Notes: a model not told the origin generated them from the letters alone. A DNA stretch of 64,000 bases from Pseudahrensia aquimaris (GCF_042676045.1 NZ_JBHTJV010000009.1:578281-642280); one strand, 5' to 3'; positions 43,788 to 53,109 are shown, counted from the first letter of the stretch. Made by a program: numbers and translations.

Positions 43788-44449
43788 CGTGGTGGATAGA
43801 CAATTCCTGCCTCTCCTGGTTGCCAAACGTCAAACTTAAACATTGTCGCTGCGAACAGATCAGAACTCAGGAACGCGGCAAGCCAATCGTGCAGATGGGG
43901 CAGCGGTTGAGTATCGAACCATTCGCGGTTCACATTCGCAAACTGCCGCACGAACGGCGCTATAGCCACGTCCGCCAGCGTTAGCCGATCAGCAACTAAG
44001 CCGGCGGAGGCCGCCAGTTGAGCATCCAGTTTGACGAGAAATTCCAGCCCATAAGAACGATGTGCCAAGCCGTCTGCGACCGGCAGTTTGTCAGCGTCAA
44101 GCTGCGCATATTTGTAGCCATCCAGATTGGTTTTGAACGGTCCATCCGCCTGTTCAACCAAAGCATCTGTTGCGTCGCCTTCTGCACCATCCATCGGCAG
44201 CCAATCGAACGGATCGTTCTGCTTTAACGCCCAAACCATGATGTCATAGCTTTCATCCAGCGCCGAGCCATCGGGGAGAACAAGACAAGGAACCGTCGCG
44301 CTTTTCGACACTGCAAGAAAAGCCTCCGGCTTTTCCTTTAGTTTGATTTCGCGCAGCTCAACTGAGATCTCGCTCGCCAAAAGTGCCAGCCGCGCCCGCA
44401 TGGCGTAGGGGCAACGGCGGAACGAATAGAAAATAGGCAAATCGCTCAC
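43784..44449 (-). CDS. Glutathione S-transferase family protein (YibF/GST-N type)
   Basis: 221 residues from a GTG 4 bases past the upstream stop. The N-terminal thioredoxin fold begins VSDLPIFYSFRRCPYAMRAR with a Cys-Pro-Tyr-Ala active-site-like motif, then KSATVPCLVLPDGSALDESY (cis-Pro and Glu/Ser glutathione site). An all-helical C-domain follows. The partner substrate is unknown. Its stop overlaps the nnrD start. Confidence 0.85.
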   Translation of the reverse strand: MSDLPIFYSFRRCPYAMRARLALLASEISVELREIKLKEKPEAFLAVSKSATVPCLVLPDGSALDESYDIMVWALKQNDPFDWLPMDGAEGDATDALVEQADGPFKTNLDGYKYAQLDADKLPVADGLAHRSYGLEFLVKLDAQLAASAGLVADRLTLADVAIAPFVRQFANVNREWFDTQPLPHLHDWLAAFLSSDLFAATMFKFDVWQPGEAGIVYPPR

Positions 44450-44453
44450 AAGC

Positions 44454-44930
44454 CTAGCCGCCCAGAACCAGTGTCCAGTATTTGCGTTTGCCCCGTGTCG
44501 GGTGGTCTGTCTCCACAACGCCCAGCCCATAGCGCTTCATGCGCGGGTTCAGCATGTTGCGTCGATGCGGTTTCGAGCGCACCCAAGCGTCCATCGTCTC
44601 GCCACGGCTTTTATACCCCTCGGCCAGATTTTCGGCCGCCAGCCTGTTGTATCCCGCGCGTTTCAAGCGCTGTGCGAAGCGCTGGCCACGCTCGGTGTTG
44701 TGCGTCATTTTGAGATGCTTTGCCATCAGCCGCGACTGCTCTTTGGCCATGCGCTCCAGCACAGGGTCGCGCTGCAAGACCGACAGACCAAATTTGCGCC
44801 GCACATCGTTGACCGACGAATACTGGCTTTTGGTGTTGCCAGATACATTCAGCCCGCTTTCCAGCACTGAAGTGCTGGTGCATCCAGCCATCGTTAGCCC
44901 CAAAAGCGCTGTTGCTAAAACTGTTCTCAC
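44454..44930 (-). CDS. CAP/SCP (YkwD-like) domain lipoprotein
   Basis: 158-residue predicted lipoprotein: signal MRTVLATALLGLTMAGCTST with lipobox L-T-M-A-G-C at the cleavage site. It is followed by a compact CAP domain (VNDVRRKFGLSVLQRDPVLE, MAKHLKMTHNTERG, GYNRLAAENLAEGYKS, HRRNMLNPRMKRYGLGVVET). The CAP histidines and glutamate (MTH, AEN, HR) are visible. Function of bacterial CAP lipoproteins is poorly known. It overlaps the rmuC stop by 4 bp. A second, much larger CAP protein lies at 62.8 kb. Confidence 0.88.
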   Translation of the reverse strand: MRTVLATALLGLTMAGCTSTSVLESGLNVSGNTKSQYSSVNDVRRKFGLSVLQRDPVLERMAKEQSRLMAKHLKMTHNTERGQRFAQRLKRAGYNRLAAENLAEGYKSRGETMDAWVRSKPHRRNMLNPRMKRYGLGVVETDHPTRGKRKYWTLVLGG

Positions 44931-46144
44931 TGTTCGCCACTCTCTATCGCGCGCAGGAAAGGCTTGCCCTTTTCTACCGGCTTGGTTTCCTCCGGCGCGC
45001 CGAACTCCAAGCTTTCGATCTTTGCGCCATGACGCGTAAGCTTGTCGGTAGACGTTAAAATCTGATCAATATCTTTGGCCGCCAGGTCGTGATGGCTTTT
45101 CAGCTTGCGGATGCGATCGTCAAGGCGGCTGAGGTCGGTCATGAACTTCATCACCTCGCCTTGAATAAGATGCGCCTGCTCACGCATCCGTGCGTCTTTC
45201 AAAACCGATTGGATCACCTGCACAGACAGCAGCAACAGCGAAGGGGAGACGATAACGATGCGCGATTTATGTGCTTTTTGAACCACGCCTTCAAAATGCT
45301 CATGGATTTCCGCAAAGATCGATTCCGATGGCACGAAGAGAAAAGCCGTGTCCTGCGTTTCGCCCGGCACAAAATATTTCTCGGCTATATCCTTCACGTG
45401 AACTTCCAAATCCCGTTTGAAGTCCGCTCCTGCAATCTTTCGTTCATCGGCATTCTGGGCCTCTTGCAGGCGCGACCACGCTTCCAAGGGAAACTTCGCA
45501 TCCACCACCAGAACAGGTCCGTCATTGGGCATTAAAATAGTACAGTCGGGCCGCTTTCCATTTGATAGTGTCGGTTGAAACTCAAACGAGCCCATCGGCA
45601 GACCATCTTGCACGATGGCCTCCATCCGGCTTTGACCAAACGCCCCGCGGGTCTGTTTGTTTTGCAGGATTGATTGCAGCCCCACAACGTCTTGCGCCAG
45701 CGATTGGATGTTGTTTTGCGCGGTGTCGATCACAGCCAGCCGCTCCTGCAGTTTAGCAAGATTTTCCATCGTGTTTTTCTGCGTATCCGCCAGCGATTGT
45801 GACACCCGTCCGGTTACGTTCGCCAACCGCTCATCAAGTTGCTTGGAGAACGCCGATTGCTGAACGGTTACGCTGTCTTGCATCGAGGCCAAACGCCCCG
45901 TCAGCTCGCTCTGCGTGGCAACGAGCTGGGCCATGCGCGCCTCTGCCTCCTGCGCGCGCAATTCGTCTTGCTGGCGAAGATACTGCGCCTCAAGCGCCCG
46001 CATTCTCGCGCTGCGCCAAATCGAAAACAGGAAAAACAGCGCCAGCAAAAGACATAAGCCGAGCGCAATGATGAGAAAATCGCCAAACGACAGCACTGTT
46101 GTGCCGATGGTCAGGAAATCGCGGGAAAAATCGAAAGCGTTCAT
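44927..46144 (-). CDS. rmuC: DNA recombination protein RmuC
   Basis: 405-residue protein: an N-terminal membrane helix (FGDFLIIALGLCLLLALFFL), a long coiled coil rich in Gln, Glu, Ala and Arg (about 45-175), and a nuclease-like domain with GSFEFQPTLSNGKRPDCTIL, VLVVDAKFPLEAWSRLQEAQ and FVPSESIFAEIHEHFEGVVQ. RmuC limits DNA inversions at short repeats. It is the first gene of the rmuC-CAP-GST-nnrD run and diverges from def. Confidence 0.94.
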   Translation of the reverse strand: MNAFDFSRDFLTIGTTVLSFGDFLIIALGLCLLLALFFLFSIWRSARMRALEAQYLRQQDELRAQEAEARMAQLVATQSELTGRLASMQDSVTVQQSAFSKQLDERLANVTGRVSQSLADTQKNTMENLAKLQERLAVIDTAQNNIQSLAQDVVGLQSILQNKQTRGAFGQSRMEAIVQDGLPMGSFEFQPTLSNGKRPDCTILMPNDGPVLVVDAKFPLEAWSRLQEAQNADERKIAGADFKRDLEVHVKDIAEKYFVPGETQDTAFLFVPSESIFAEIHEHFEGVVQKAHKSRIVIVSPSLLLLSVQVIQSVLKDARMREQAHLIQGEVMKFMTDLSRLDDRIRKLKSHHDLAAKDIDQILTSTDKLTRHGAKIESLEFGAPEETKPVEKGKPFLRAIESGEQ

Positions 46145-46254
46145 CGCGGGAAACTAGCCGATTCGGGGGATAGAATGAAACAAGAACATTTTTTGCGTTG
46201 GTTCAGCGCCCTCGCATCGTTGACCAGCGAAGGGCGAAGCACTATTTCACCGCC

Positions 46255-46812
46255 ATGGCCATTCTACCGCTCGTTCATATTCCCGACCCCATTTTGCGCG
46301 CTCCGTCCAAGCCGATAGAGCGCTTTGATGGTGACCTCCAGAAGTTCCTCGATTCCATGCTGGAGACGATGTACGACGCGCCGGGCATTGGGCTTGCCGC
46401 CGTGCAGGTGGGTGAACCGATCCGCGTTGTTACGATTGACTGCGCCGAGCGTGAAGTGAATGAGCGTGGTGAGGAAGATCCGGACCCTAAGCGTGAACCG
46501 ATCTTTCTGATAAATCCGGAAATTGTCGCCACATCGGATGCGCCAAATGTTTACGAGGAAGGCTGCCTGTCGATCCCCGACTATTATGCAGAGGTTGAAC
46601 GGCCAGCCGAGTGTACGGTGAAGTTTCTCGATCGGGATGGCAAAGAGCAAACCTTGGAAGCCGATGGCATCATGGCAACGTGCATTCAGCACGAGGTCGA
46701 CCATCTCAATGGTGTTTTGTTCATCGACTATCTATCGAAGTTGAAGCGCGACATGGTGGTGCGCAAATTCACAAAGATTGCCAAACAATCCGGCAAGCCC
46801 TTCATAGGATAA
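46255..46812 (+). CDS. def: Peptide deformylase
   Basis: Iron-dependent removal of the N-formyl group from new proteins. 185 residues from MAILPLVHIPDPILRAPSKP; the open frame extends upstream without conservation. The three metal-site motifs are intact: GIGLAAVQVG, EEGCLSIPD and CIQHEVDHLNGVLF. First gene of the def-fmt-truA run. Confidence 0.96.
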   Translation: MAILPLVHIPDPILRAPSKPIERFDGDLQKFLDSMLETMYDAPGIGLAAVQVGEPIRVVTIDCAEREVNERGEEDPDPKREPIFLINPEIVATSDAPNVYEEGCLSIPDYYAEVERPAECTVKFLDRDGKEQTLEADGIMATCIQHEVDHLNGVLFIDYLSKLKRDMVVRKFTKIAKQSGKPFIG

Positions 46813-46821
46813 GCCCCGCTT

Positions 46822-47718
46822 ATGGCGCTCCGCATCATCTTTATGGGCACGCCTGAGTTCTCCGTGCCAACGCTGCGCTCGCTGCACAATGCGGGCCACG
46901 AGATTGTTGCCTGCTATACGCAGCCTCCGCGACCGGCGGGCAGGCGCGGGTTAGAACTGACGCCCTCGCCGATTCATAAAGCGGGGGAAGAATTAGGCAT
47001 TGCGGTTTTCACGCCAAAATCTTTGAAAGGTTCGGACGAGCAGACCGAGTTTGCTACCCATAAGGCTGACGTTGCGGTTGTCGTCGCTTATGGGCTTTTG
47101 CTGCCGCAAGCCGTCCTCGACGCGCCGCGACATGGCTGTTTCAACGGGCACGCGTCGCTTTTGCCCCGTTGGCGCGGCGCTGCGCCCATCCAACGTGCGA
47201 TCATGGCAGGCGATAGCGAAACAGGAATGATGGTGATGCAGATGGAAGCCGGCTTGGACACCGGGCCTGTAGCGATGACGCGCAAAGTTCCGATCACGCC
47301 AGAAATGACCGCTGGCGATCTGCACGATACGCTATCGCAAGAGGGTGCTGCGCTAATGGTTGAGGCGATGGCCGCGCTGGAAGATGGAGTGCTAACGCTG
47401 ACGCCGCAATCGGAGGAGGGCGTCACTTATGCTTCCAAGATTTCCAAGGAAGAAACCCGCATCGATTTCACTCAAACCGCCGAGCAAGTGCAGCGCCACA
47501 TTATGGGCTTGTCACCGTTCCCCGGCGCTTGGACGGAAATGCGGCTCTCCGGCAAATCAACCCGCGTGAAGGTCCTCCGCGCAGCGTTGTCGGGCGAGGG
47601 CGTTCAGATCGCCTGCGCCAACAAAGACGTGATCCTCACCCGCTTGCAAAAGGCCGGTTCCAAGCCGATGAATGCCGATGAATTCCTGCGTGGCAACACG
47701 TTTGACGGTCTCGCCTAA
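46822..47718 (+). CDS. fmt: Methionyl-tRNA formyltransferase
   Basis: Formylates initiator Met-tRNA. 298 residues starting MALRIIFMGTPEFSVPTLRS, with the catalytic FNGHASLLPRWRGAAPIQRA (Asn-x-His) and MMVMQMEAGLDTGPV. It starts 9 bp after def; its stop shares a base with the truA start (TAATG). Confidence 0.97.
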   Translation: MALRIIFMGTPEFSVPTLRSLHNAGHEIVACYTQPPRPAGRRGLELTPSPIHKAGEELGIAVFTPKSLKGSDEQTEFATHKADVAVVVAYGLLLPQAVLDAPRHGCFNGHASLLPRWRGAAPIQRAIMAGDSETGMMVMQMEAGLDTGPVAMTRKVPITPEMTAGDLHDTLSQEGAALMVEAMAALEDGVLTLTPQSEEGVTYASKISKEETRIDFTQTAEQVQRHIMGLSPFPGAWTEMRLSGKSTRVKVLRAALSGEGVQIACANKDVILTRLQKAGSKPMNADEFLRGNTFDGLA

Positions 47719-48473
47719 TGCCCCGCTATCGGCTGACCGTAGAATATGATGGGAGCCCTTACCGCGGCTGGCAGCGGCAGGACGATGTTCTCAGCGTGCA
47801 AGCAGCCATTGAGCAGGCGTTGGAAAATATCGGTGAGCCGGGAAGCATCGTCCAAGGTTCTGGCCGCACTGATGCTGGCGTTCACGCGCTGGGCCAGATT
47901 GCCCATGTTGACCTGCAACAGAAATGGACGGGTTTTCGTCTAACTGAGGCCGTAAACGCCCATCTGCGCCAGAGCGGTGAAACGGTGGCTATTCTTGACG
48001 CCGAAATTGTCGATGACGAATTCCATGCCCGCTTCAGTGCTATCCAGCGCCACTATATTTTCCGCATCATATCGCGCCGTGCACCGCTTACCGTGGAGCG
48101 CGGCTTGGCATGGAACGTGAAAGTTCCACTTGATATAGACGCCATGAATGAGGCCGCGCAGGTGCTCATTGGCGAACATGATTTCACAACATTTCGCTCT
48201 ACAGAATGCCAAGCCAAGTCTCCGGTCAAAACCCTAGACACGCTTCGAGTCTCAAAGCGCCATCTCCATGGCGTTGATGTGATTGAAATTTCGACCACTG
48301 CAAGATCATACCTCCATTCGCAGGTGCGTTCGTTTGCTGGCGCGTTGAAGCTGGCAGGCGAAGGGCGCTGGACGGCGAAAGACATGCGTGTGGCGCTGGA
48401 AGCGCGGGACCGCCAAGCCTGCGCACCAGTCGCGCCCCCGCACGGACTGTATCTTGTGGCAGTAAGCTATTGA
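47718..48473 (+). CDS. truA: tRNA pseudouridine(38-40) synthase
   Basis: 251 residues. The catalytic aspartate is in VQGSGRTDAGVHALGQIAHV. YRLTVEYDGSPYRGWQRQ and FHARFSAIQRHYIFRI also fit. It begins with the last base of the fmt stop codon. Confidence 0.96.
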   Translation: MPRYRLTVEYDGSPYRGWQRQDDVLSVQAAIEQALENIGEPGSIVQGSGRTDAGVHALGQIAHVDLQQKWTGFRLTEAVNAHLRQSGETVAILDAEIVDDEFHARFSAIQRHYIFRIISRRAPLTVERGLAWNVKVPLDIDAMNEAAQVLIGEHDFTTFRSTECQAKSPVKTLDTLRVSKRHLHGVDVIEISTTARSYLHSQVRSFAGALKLAGEGRWTAKDMRVALEARDRQACAPVAPPHGLYLVAVSY

Positions 48474-48536
48474 TATGTTGAAGCGCGCCTCGCCCTGCGC
48501 CACACTACGTTCCATATTCAGCCGCAGGAGCTTTTC

Positions 48537-49757
48537 ATGGCACGAGCCATTCTCATTGTTCTCGATTCAGTCGGCATAGGTGGCGCGCCGGACGCAGAAG
48601 CGTTTGGCGATGTTGGTGCCAATACGCTCGGCCATATAGCCGCTGCTTGCGCCCGTGGTGGCGGTGATCAGGAGGGTTTGCGAAGCGGCCCCTTGAACTT
48701 GCCCAATTTGGAGGCACTCGGTCTTTCCGCCGCTGCCAAGATGGCGACTGGTGAAGGATTAGAGGGTTTCGACAGCGATGGTCCGTTCAAAGCCGCCTAC
48801 GGGTGCGCAGCGGAAGTTTCCAGCGGCAAAGACACCCCGTCGGGCCATTGGGAAATGGTGGGCTGTCCCGTTACCCGCCAATGGGGGCATTTCCCTGAAA
48901 CAGTTCCCGCTTTTCCCAAAGACCTCACCGACGCGATGATTGCGCAGGCTGAGCTTCCCGGTCTGCTGGGCAACAAGCACGCTTCGGGCACTGAAATTAT
49001 CGAAGAGTTTGGCGCAGAACATATCCAATCTGGCAAACCTATCGCTTACACATCAGCAGATTCCGTGATCCAGATCGCCGCGCACGAAGAATTCTTTGGG
49101 CTGGAAAATCTCTATCGGCTGTGTGCCATCACGCGAAAACTGGTTGATCCGCTCGACATCCAGCGCGTTGTCGCACGCCCCTTCCTTGGCAAAACGTCAG
49201 ACACGTTTGAGCGCACGGGCAATAGGCGCGACTATTCTGTGCCACCGCCCGAAACCACCTTGCTCGATCGGGTTGAGGACGATGACCGGAGTGTTTTTGC
49301 GGTTGGCAAGATCGCGGATATTTTCGCCCATCGTGGCGTAACGGATGTGCGAAAGGCCAACGGCAACGACGCCATGTTCGACGCCACCCTTCAAGCGATG
49401 AAGGATGCGGCGCACGACGACTTCGTCTTCGTCAACTTTGTTGACTTCGACCAGTTGTACGGCCACCGCCGCGACGTGCCCGGCTATGCTGCCTGTCTCG
49501 AACATTTCGACCGTCGACTGCCGGAAATCATCGAGGCCATGCGCGGGGAAGACTTATTGATACTGACTGCCGATCACGGCAATGACCCCACATGGCACGG
49601 CACAGATCATACGCGAGAGCAGGTTCCTATCATTATGCTCGGTGCCGGCACCCACACCGGCCCTCTCCCCGCCGCACACACATTTGCCGACATTGGCGCA
49701 ACGCTGGCGGTTCATCTGGGCATTGAACCCGGCCCGCATGGCAAGAGCCTGCTGTGA
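48537..49757 (+). CDS. deoB: Phosphopentomutase
   Basis: Interconverts ribose/deoxyribose 1- and 5-phosphate in nucleoside use. 406 residues with metal-site motifs IVLDSVGIGGAPDAEAFGDV, GHWEMVGCP and LTADHGNDPTWHGTDHTREQ. AGGAG lies 7 bases before the ATG. add overlaps its end by 4 bp (GTGA). Confidence 0.96.
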   Translation: MARAILIVLDSVGIGGAPDAEAFGDVGANTLGHIAAACARGGGDQEGLRSGPLNLPNLEALGLSAAAKMATGEGLEGFDSDGPFKAAYGCAAEVSSGKDTPSGHWEMVGCPVTRQWGHFPETVPAFPKDLTDAMIAQAELPGLLGNKHASGTEIIEEFGAEHIQSGKPIAYTSADSVIQIAAHEEFFGLENLYRLCAITRKLVDPLDIQRVVARPFLGKTSDTFERTGNRRDYSVPPPETTLLDRVEDDDRSVFAVGKIADIFAHRGVTDVRKANGNDAMFDATLQAMKDAAHDDFVFVNFVDFDQLYGHRRDVPGYAACLEHFDRRLPEIIEAMRGEDLLILTADHGNDPTWHGTDHTREQVPIIMLGAGTHTGPLPAAHTFADIGATLAVHLGIEPGPHGKSLL

Positions 49758-50734
49758 CTGCGCATATTCCAAAAGCGGAACTCCACTGCCACATTGAAGG
49801 CGCGGCGGAGCCTGAGCTCGTGCTGCGCCTGGCACGGAAATACAGTCTGGATATGAGCGGCATCATCAAAGATGGCCGTTATGTCTGGTCAGACTTTACA
49901 TCGTTCCTGAATTGTTACGATCAAGCATCAGGCGTATTCCGTGAACCGGAAGACTACCGGTTGCTGGCATATGATTATTACTCACGTCTGGCTGATCAGA
50001 ATGCGATCTACGGCGAGGTTTTCGCGTCGCCCGATCATGCGGGCTTGATGGGAATTTCCTACACCGAATTGATCGGTGCGATTGCAGACGGAATCGAAGA
50101 TGCAAAGGCCGATCACGGCATCGAAGGGCGCATCTTGGTCACGTGCGTGCGCCATCTTGGGCCGGAATCTGCGGAGCAGGTTGCCGAGCAATTGGCTGCC
50201 AACCCGCATCCACTAGTCACTGGCTTCGGCATGGCTGGCGATGAAAGAGCGTTTGAGGTTGCAGACTTTGCCAACGCGTTCGCAATCGCCTCAGACGCTG
50301 GCATGGGCCTCACCGCCCACGCAGGTGAACTGCGTGGACCGCAAAGCGTGCGGGACGTTATCGACATTTTGGGCGCCACCCGAATCGGTCATGGCGTGCG
50401 CTCAGTTGAAGATCCGCTTTTGTTGGAACGTTTGCGTGAGGAGGGCATCGTGCTCGAGGTTTGTGCCGGATCGAATGTGGCGCTGAACATATACCCCGGC
50501 TTCGACAGTCATCCGCTTGCCGAATTTCTCGATGCCGGTATTGCCTGCACCCTCAATTCAGACGACCCACCGTATTTCTACACATCACTGGCGCGCGAAT
50601 ACGAAATAGCCCAAAAGCATTTCGGCCTCCACGACCATGATTTAATCGCCTGCACACGCACCGCACTTGATGCAGCATTTGTCGATGAAAAGACCCGCTC
50701 GCGCCTGTTGAAGCAGCTTGCCGATACGGCTTAA
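49754..50734 (+). CDS. add: Adenosine deaminase
   Basis: Deaminates adenosine or deoxyadenosine to inosine. 326 residues from a GTG start overlapping deoB. The zinc/active-site residues are in KAELHCHIEGAAEPELVLRL (H-x-H), GLTAHAGELRGPQSVRDV, GHGVRSVEDPLLLERL and CTLNSDDPPYF. Adenine deaminase is a close alternative in this superfamily; the order deoB-add-upp favours nucleoside salvage. Confidence 0.93.
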   Translation: MTAHIPKAELHCHIEGAAEPELVLRLARKYSLDMSGIIKDGRYVWSDFTSFLNCYDQASGVFREPEDYRLLAYDYYSRLADQNAIYGEVFASPDHAGLMGISYTELIGAIADGIEDAKADHGIEGRILVTCVRHLGPESAEQVAEQLAANPHPLVTGFGMAGDERAFEVADFANAFAIASDAGMGLTAHAGELRGPQSVRDVIDILGATRIGHGVRSVEDPLLLERLREEGIVLEVCAGSNVALNIYPGFDSHPLAEFLDAGIACTLNSDDPPYFYTSLAREYEIAQKHFGLHDHDLIACTRTALDAAFVDEKTRSRLLKQLADTA

Positions 50735-50782
50735 CTGGTGGTTGCGCATTTTACCTCAAACGACTTTCAGAAAGCCTACTCA

Positions 50783-51412
50783 ATGTCACACGTCACGGTC
50801 GTCGATCATCCTCTCGTTCAGCACAAATTGTCGATCATGCGCGACAAGGACACCTCCACCCGCGGCTTTCGCACCTTGCTGCGCGAGATATCGCTGCTGC
50901 TTTGCTATGAAGTCACTCGTAATTTGGAACTCACCACAAAGCGTATTGAGACGCCGATGCAGGAAATGGATGCGCCGACGCTGAAAGGCAAAAAACTTGT
51001 CTTTGCCTCCATTCTGCGCGCTGGTAACGGCTTGCTAGAGGGCATGTTGGACCTCGTGCCGTCCGCTCGCGTGGCGCATGTTGGCTTGTACCGCGATCAC
51101 GACACGCTGGAGGCGATTGAGTATTATTACAAAGCGCCGGAAGACATGTCGGATCGTTTGGTAATTGCGGTTGACCCCATGTTGGCGACTGCTAATTCCG
51201 CTACGGCAGCAATTGATAAACTCAAGCAAAGCGGCGCCAAAGATATTCGCTTTCTATGCTTGCTCGCAGCGCCGGAGGGCATTGCAGCGTTTCAGGAACA
51301 ACACCCTGACGTCCCGATTTTCACAGCAGCAATTGATGAACGATTGAACGAACAGGGCTACATCGTACCCGGCCTCGGTGACGCGGGTGACCGCATGTAT
51401 GGAACCAAGTAG
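50783..51412 (+). CDS. upp: Uracil phosphoribosyltransferase
   Basis: Salvages uracil to UMP with PRPP. 209 residues from MSHVTVVDHPLVQHKLSIMR; RDKDTSTRGFRTLLREISLL, LRAGNGLLEGMLDLVP and the C-terminal GLGDAGDRMYGTK are diagnostic. The PRPP loop reads VDPMLATANSA where E. coli has DPMLATGGS, a variant that I believe occurs in other alphaproteobacteria. It lies 48 bp after add. Confidence 0.95.
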   Translation: MSHVTVVDHPLVQHKLSIMRDKDTSTRGFRTLLREISLLLCYEVTRNLELTTKRIETPMQEMDAPTLKGKKLVFASILRAGNGLLEGMLDLVPSARVAHVGLYRDHDTLEAIEYYYKAPEDMSDRLVIAVDPMLATANSATAAIDKLKQSGAKDIRFLCLLAAPEGIAAFQEQHPDVPIFTAAIDERLNEQGYIVPGLGDAGDRMYGTK

Positions 51413-51422
51413 GAGCAGGGCG

Positions 51423-52187
51423 ATGCAGTACGGCGCGATCTATCCAAGCTTGAAAGATAAAACAGTCATCGTTACCGGCGGCGGCTCCGGCATTGGCGCT
51501 TCAATTGTTGAACACTTCGCCGCCCAGGGTTCAAAGGTCGGCTTTGTGGACATCGCTGACGAGCCTTCAAATGCCTTGGTTGATACCTTGCGCGGCGAGG
51601 GAGCAAAAGTCGCCTATCGCCATTGCGATATTACCGACACGTCAAAGCTACAGGCCACGGTTCGCGAACTGTCCGACGAACTCGGGCCCGTTGGTGTGTT
51701 GGTGAACAACGCCGCCCACGACCAGCGCCACAAATTTGAAGATGTGACTCCGGAATATTGGGACGAACGGATCGGTGTGAACATCAAGCACCAGTTCTTT
51801 GCAGCTCAAGCTGTGGCCGACGATATGAAGAAGCTCGGCAACGGTTCGATCATCAATATGGGGTCAACTTCCTGGATGATCGGACAGGGTGGCATGGCAT
51901 GCTACACGGCTGCGAAGTCGGCTGTTCTAGGTCTCACACGGTCGCTTGCCCGCGATTTGGGTGAGCACAATATCCGCGTCAATTCCATCGCCCCGGGCTG
52001 GATTATGACCCAGCGACAGATCGATCTTTGGCTCACCGATGAAGCGGAAAAAGAGTTGATGCAGCGTCAGTGCTTGAAGCGCAGACTGGAGCCGGCGGAC
52101 ATCGCCCGTACGGTTCTGTTCTTCGCGTCCGACGAGGCTGGCGCCTGCACCAACCAAAGCTACATCGTAGACGGTGGTTGGGTGTAG
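51423..52187 (+). CDS. SDR oxidoreductase, aldose 1-dehydrogenase-like (xylose/arabinose type)
   Basis: 254-residue short-chain dehydrogenase. The NAD site TVIVTGGGSGIGASIVEHFA, the NNA motif VLVNNAAHDQRHKFEDVTPE and the catalytic Tyr-x3-Lys in ACYTAAKSAVLGLTRSLA are intact. The IYPSL opening, the HDQRHKFEDVT-x-YWDERI region and the end SYIVDGGWV recall Caulobacter NAD-dependent D-xylose dehydrogenase, so an aldose 1-dehydrogenase role is my best inference. AGGAG precedes the ATG. It lies 10 bp after upp, an unexpected neighbour. Confidence 0.82.
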   Translation: MQYGAIYPSLKDKTVIVTGGGSGIGASIVEHFAAQGSKVGFVDIADEPSNALVDTLRGEGAKVAYRHCDITDTSKLQATVRELSDELGPVGVLVNNAAHDQRHKFEDVTPEYWDERIGVNIKHQFFAAQAVADDMKKLGNGSIINMGSTSWMIGQGGMACYTAAKSAVLGLTRSLARDLGEHNIRVNSIAPGWIMTQRQIDLWLTDEAEKELMQRQCLKRRLEPADIARTVLFFASDEAGACTNQSYIVDGGWV

Positions 52188-52194
52188 CTGCTTG

Positions 52195-52260
52195 TTAACC
52201 GCGTCTTAACCGCGTCTTAACCGGAAACCCAGTTTCACCGAGACTTTAACCCTCCTTTAC
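52195..52260 (+). promoter_or_regulatory. Array of CtrA-type half sites upstream of the protease gene
   Basis: Three TTAA half sites at 52195, 52206 and 52217, each spaced by seven bases (CCGCGTC both times), form two overlapping TTAA-N7-TTAA boxes. A further TTAA (52246) followed after seven bases by TTAC (52257) makes a weaker third. The last full site ends 83 bp before the protease GTG. Confidence 0.6.
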
Positions 52261-52303
52261 CTGCTTTTGGCATGATTGCAGCGTCGAGGCAGGAGAGCTA
52301 CTC

Positions 52304-52978
52304 GTGGACTTTCATCACAATCTTTTGGTTGGCGGCGCGGGCCTTGTCGTGTTGGCACTCGCTGCTCCATCGATATTCGGAGTAAGCGAGAAGAGCGCCA
52401 AGTCTGAACCTGCCAACATCACGCGGGCGGCTGACGACCCCAATGCGCCCAAACGCATGTTTTCCAAGCCCGAGCCGCAAGTGCGCAAGGCACCCCGACG
52501 GCTGACCAAAGGCTGTGACCCTAACGGGGATCTTGGGCCCGCTAATTGCCGCTCAACCCGCAAAGCCTCAAGCTCGAAATCCGGTTCATTCAAGCGCTCT
52601 AAAGGCGGGCGGTCGGTTACCGTGGAAGCAGATGCAGTTGGTCAATTCAAATTAAATGCCAGAATGAACGGCAGGCGAGTGCCCGTGCTGGTGGATACAG
52701 GTGCGACCTCGGTAGCCATCAATCTCACCACCGCGCGCCGCTTGGGCATCAACGTCACGCAAGAAGACTTCAAACACGAAGCCACAACGGCCAACGGGAA
52801 GACACTTTTCGCTTCTGCCCAAATTCGAGAAATCCGCATCGGTGGCATTGTTGTCTCTGATGTACCGGCCGCGGTCCTGTCGGATAAAGCCTTGGGAAGC
52901 ACACTTTTGGGCGCGGCATTTTTGAAGCGCTTGAGCAAATACACGGTGGAAAACGGTCAATTGAAAATGACCCAATAA
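52304..52978 (+). CDS. TIGR02281-type clan AA (retropepsin-like) aspartic protease
   Basis: 224-residue protein from a GTG with AGGAG 8 bases ahead. An N-terminal hydrophobic segment (LLVGGAGLVVLALAAPSIFG) acts as anchor or signal, followed by a basic, disordered linker (about 28-110). The protease domain has the catalytic triad VLVDTGATSVAINLTTARRL, the flap-like TANGKTLFASAQIREIRI, and GSTLLGAAFLKRLSKYTVEN. Members are probable dimeric membrane proteases with unknown targets, almost restricted to alpha- and other proteobacteria. It faces an array of CtrA-type sites, suggesting cell-cycle control. Confidence 0.88.
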   Translation: MDFHHNLLVGGAGLVVLALAAPSIFGVSEKSAKSEPANITRAADDPNAPKRMFSKPEPQVRKAPRRLTKGCDPNGDLGPANCRSTRKASSSKSGSFKRSKGGRSVTVEADAVGQFKLNARMNGRRVPVLVDTGATSVAINLTTARRLGINVTQEDFKHEATTANGKTLFASAQIREIRIGGIVVSDVPAAVLSDKALGSTLLGAAFLKRLSKYTVENGQLKMTQ

Positions 52979-53109
52979 GCACGGCATTGGACCGCCTAAG
53001 TCCTTGATTTAATCATGTTCGCACATGCCAGAGGCCGCGCCGTTGTTTAGCTACCTTCCGTAAGTTAGCGTAAACGTGAAGCTCCACTTTTTGGACAGTA
53101 AGCAGCGTC

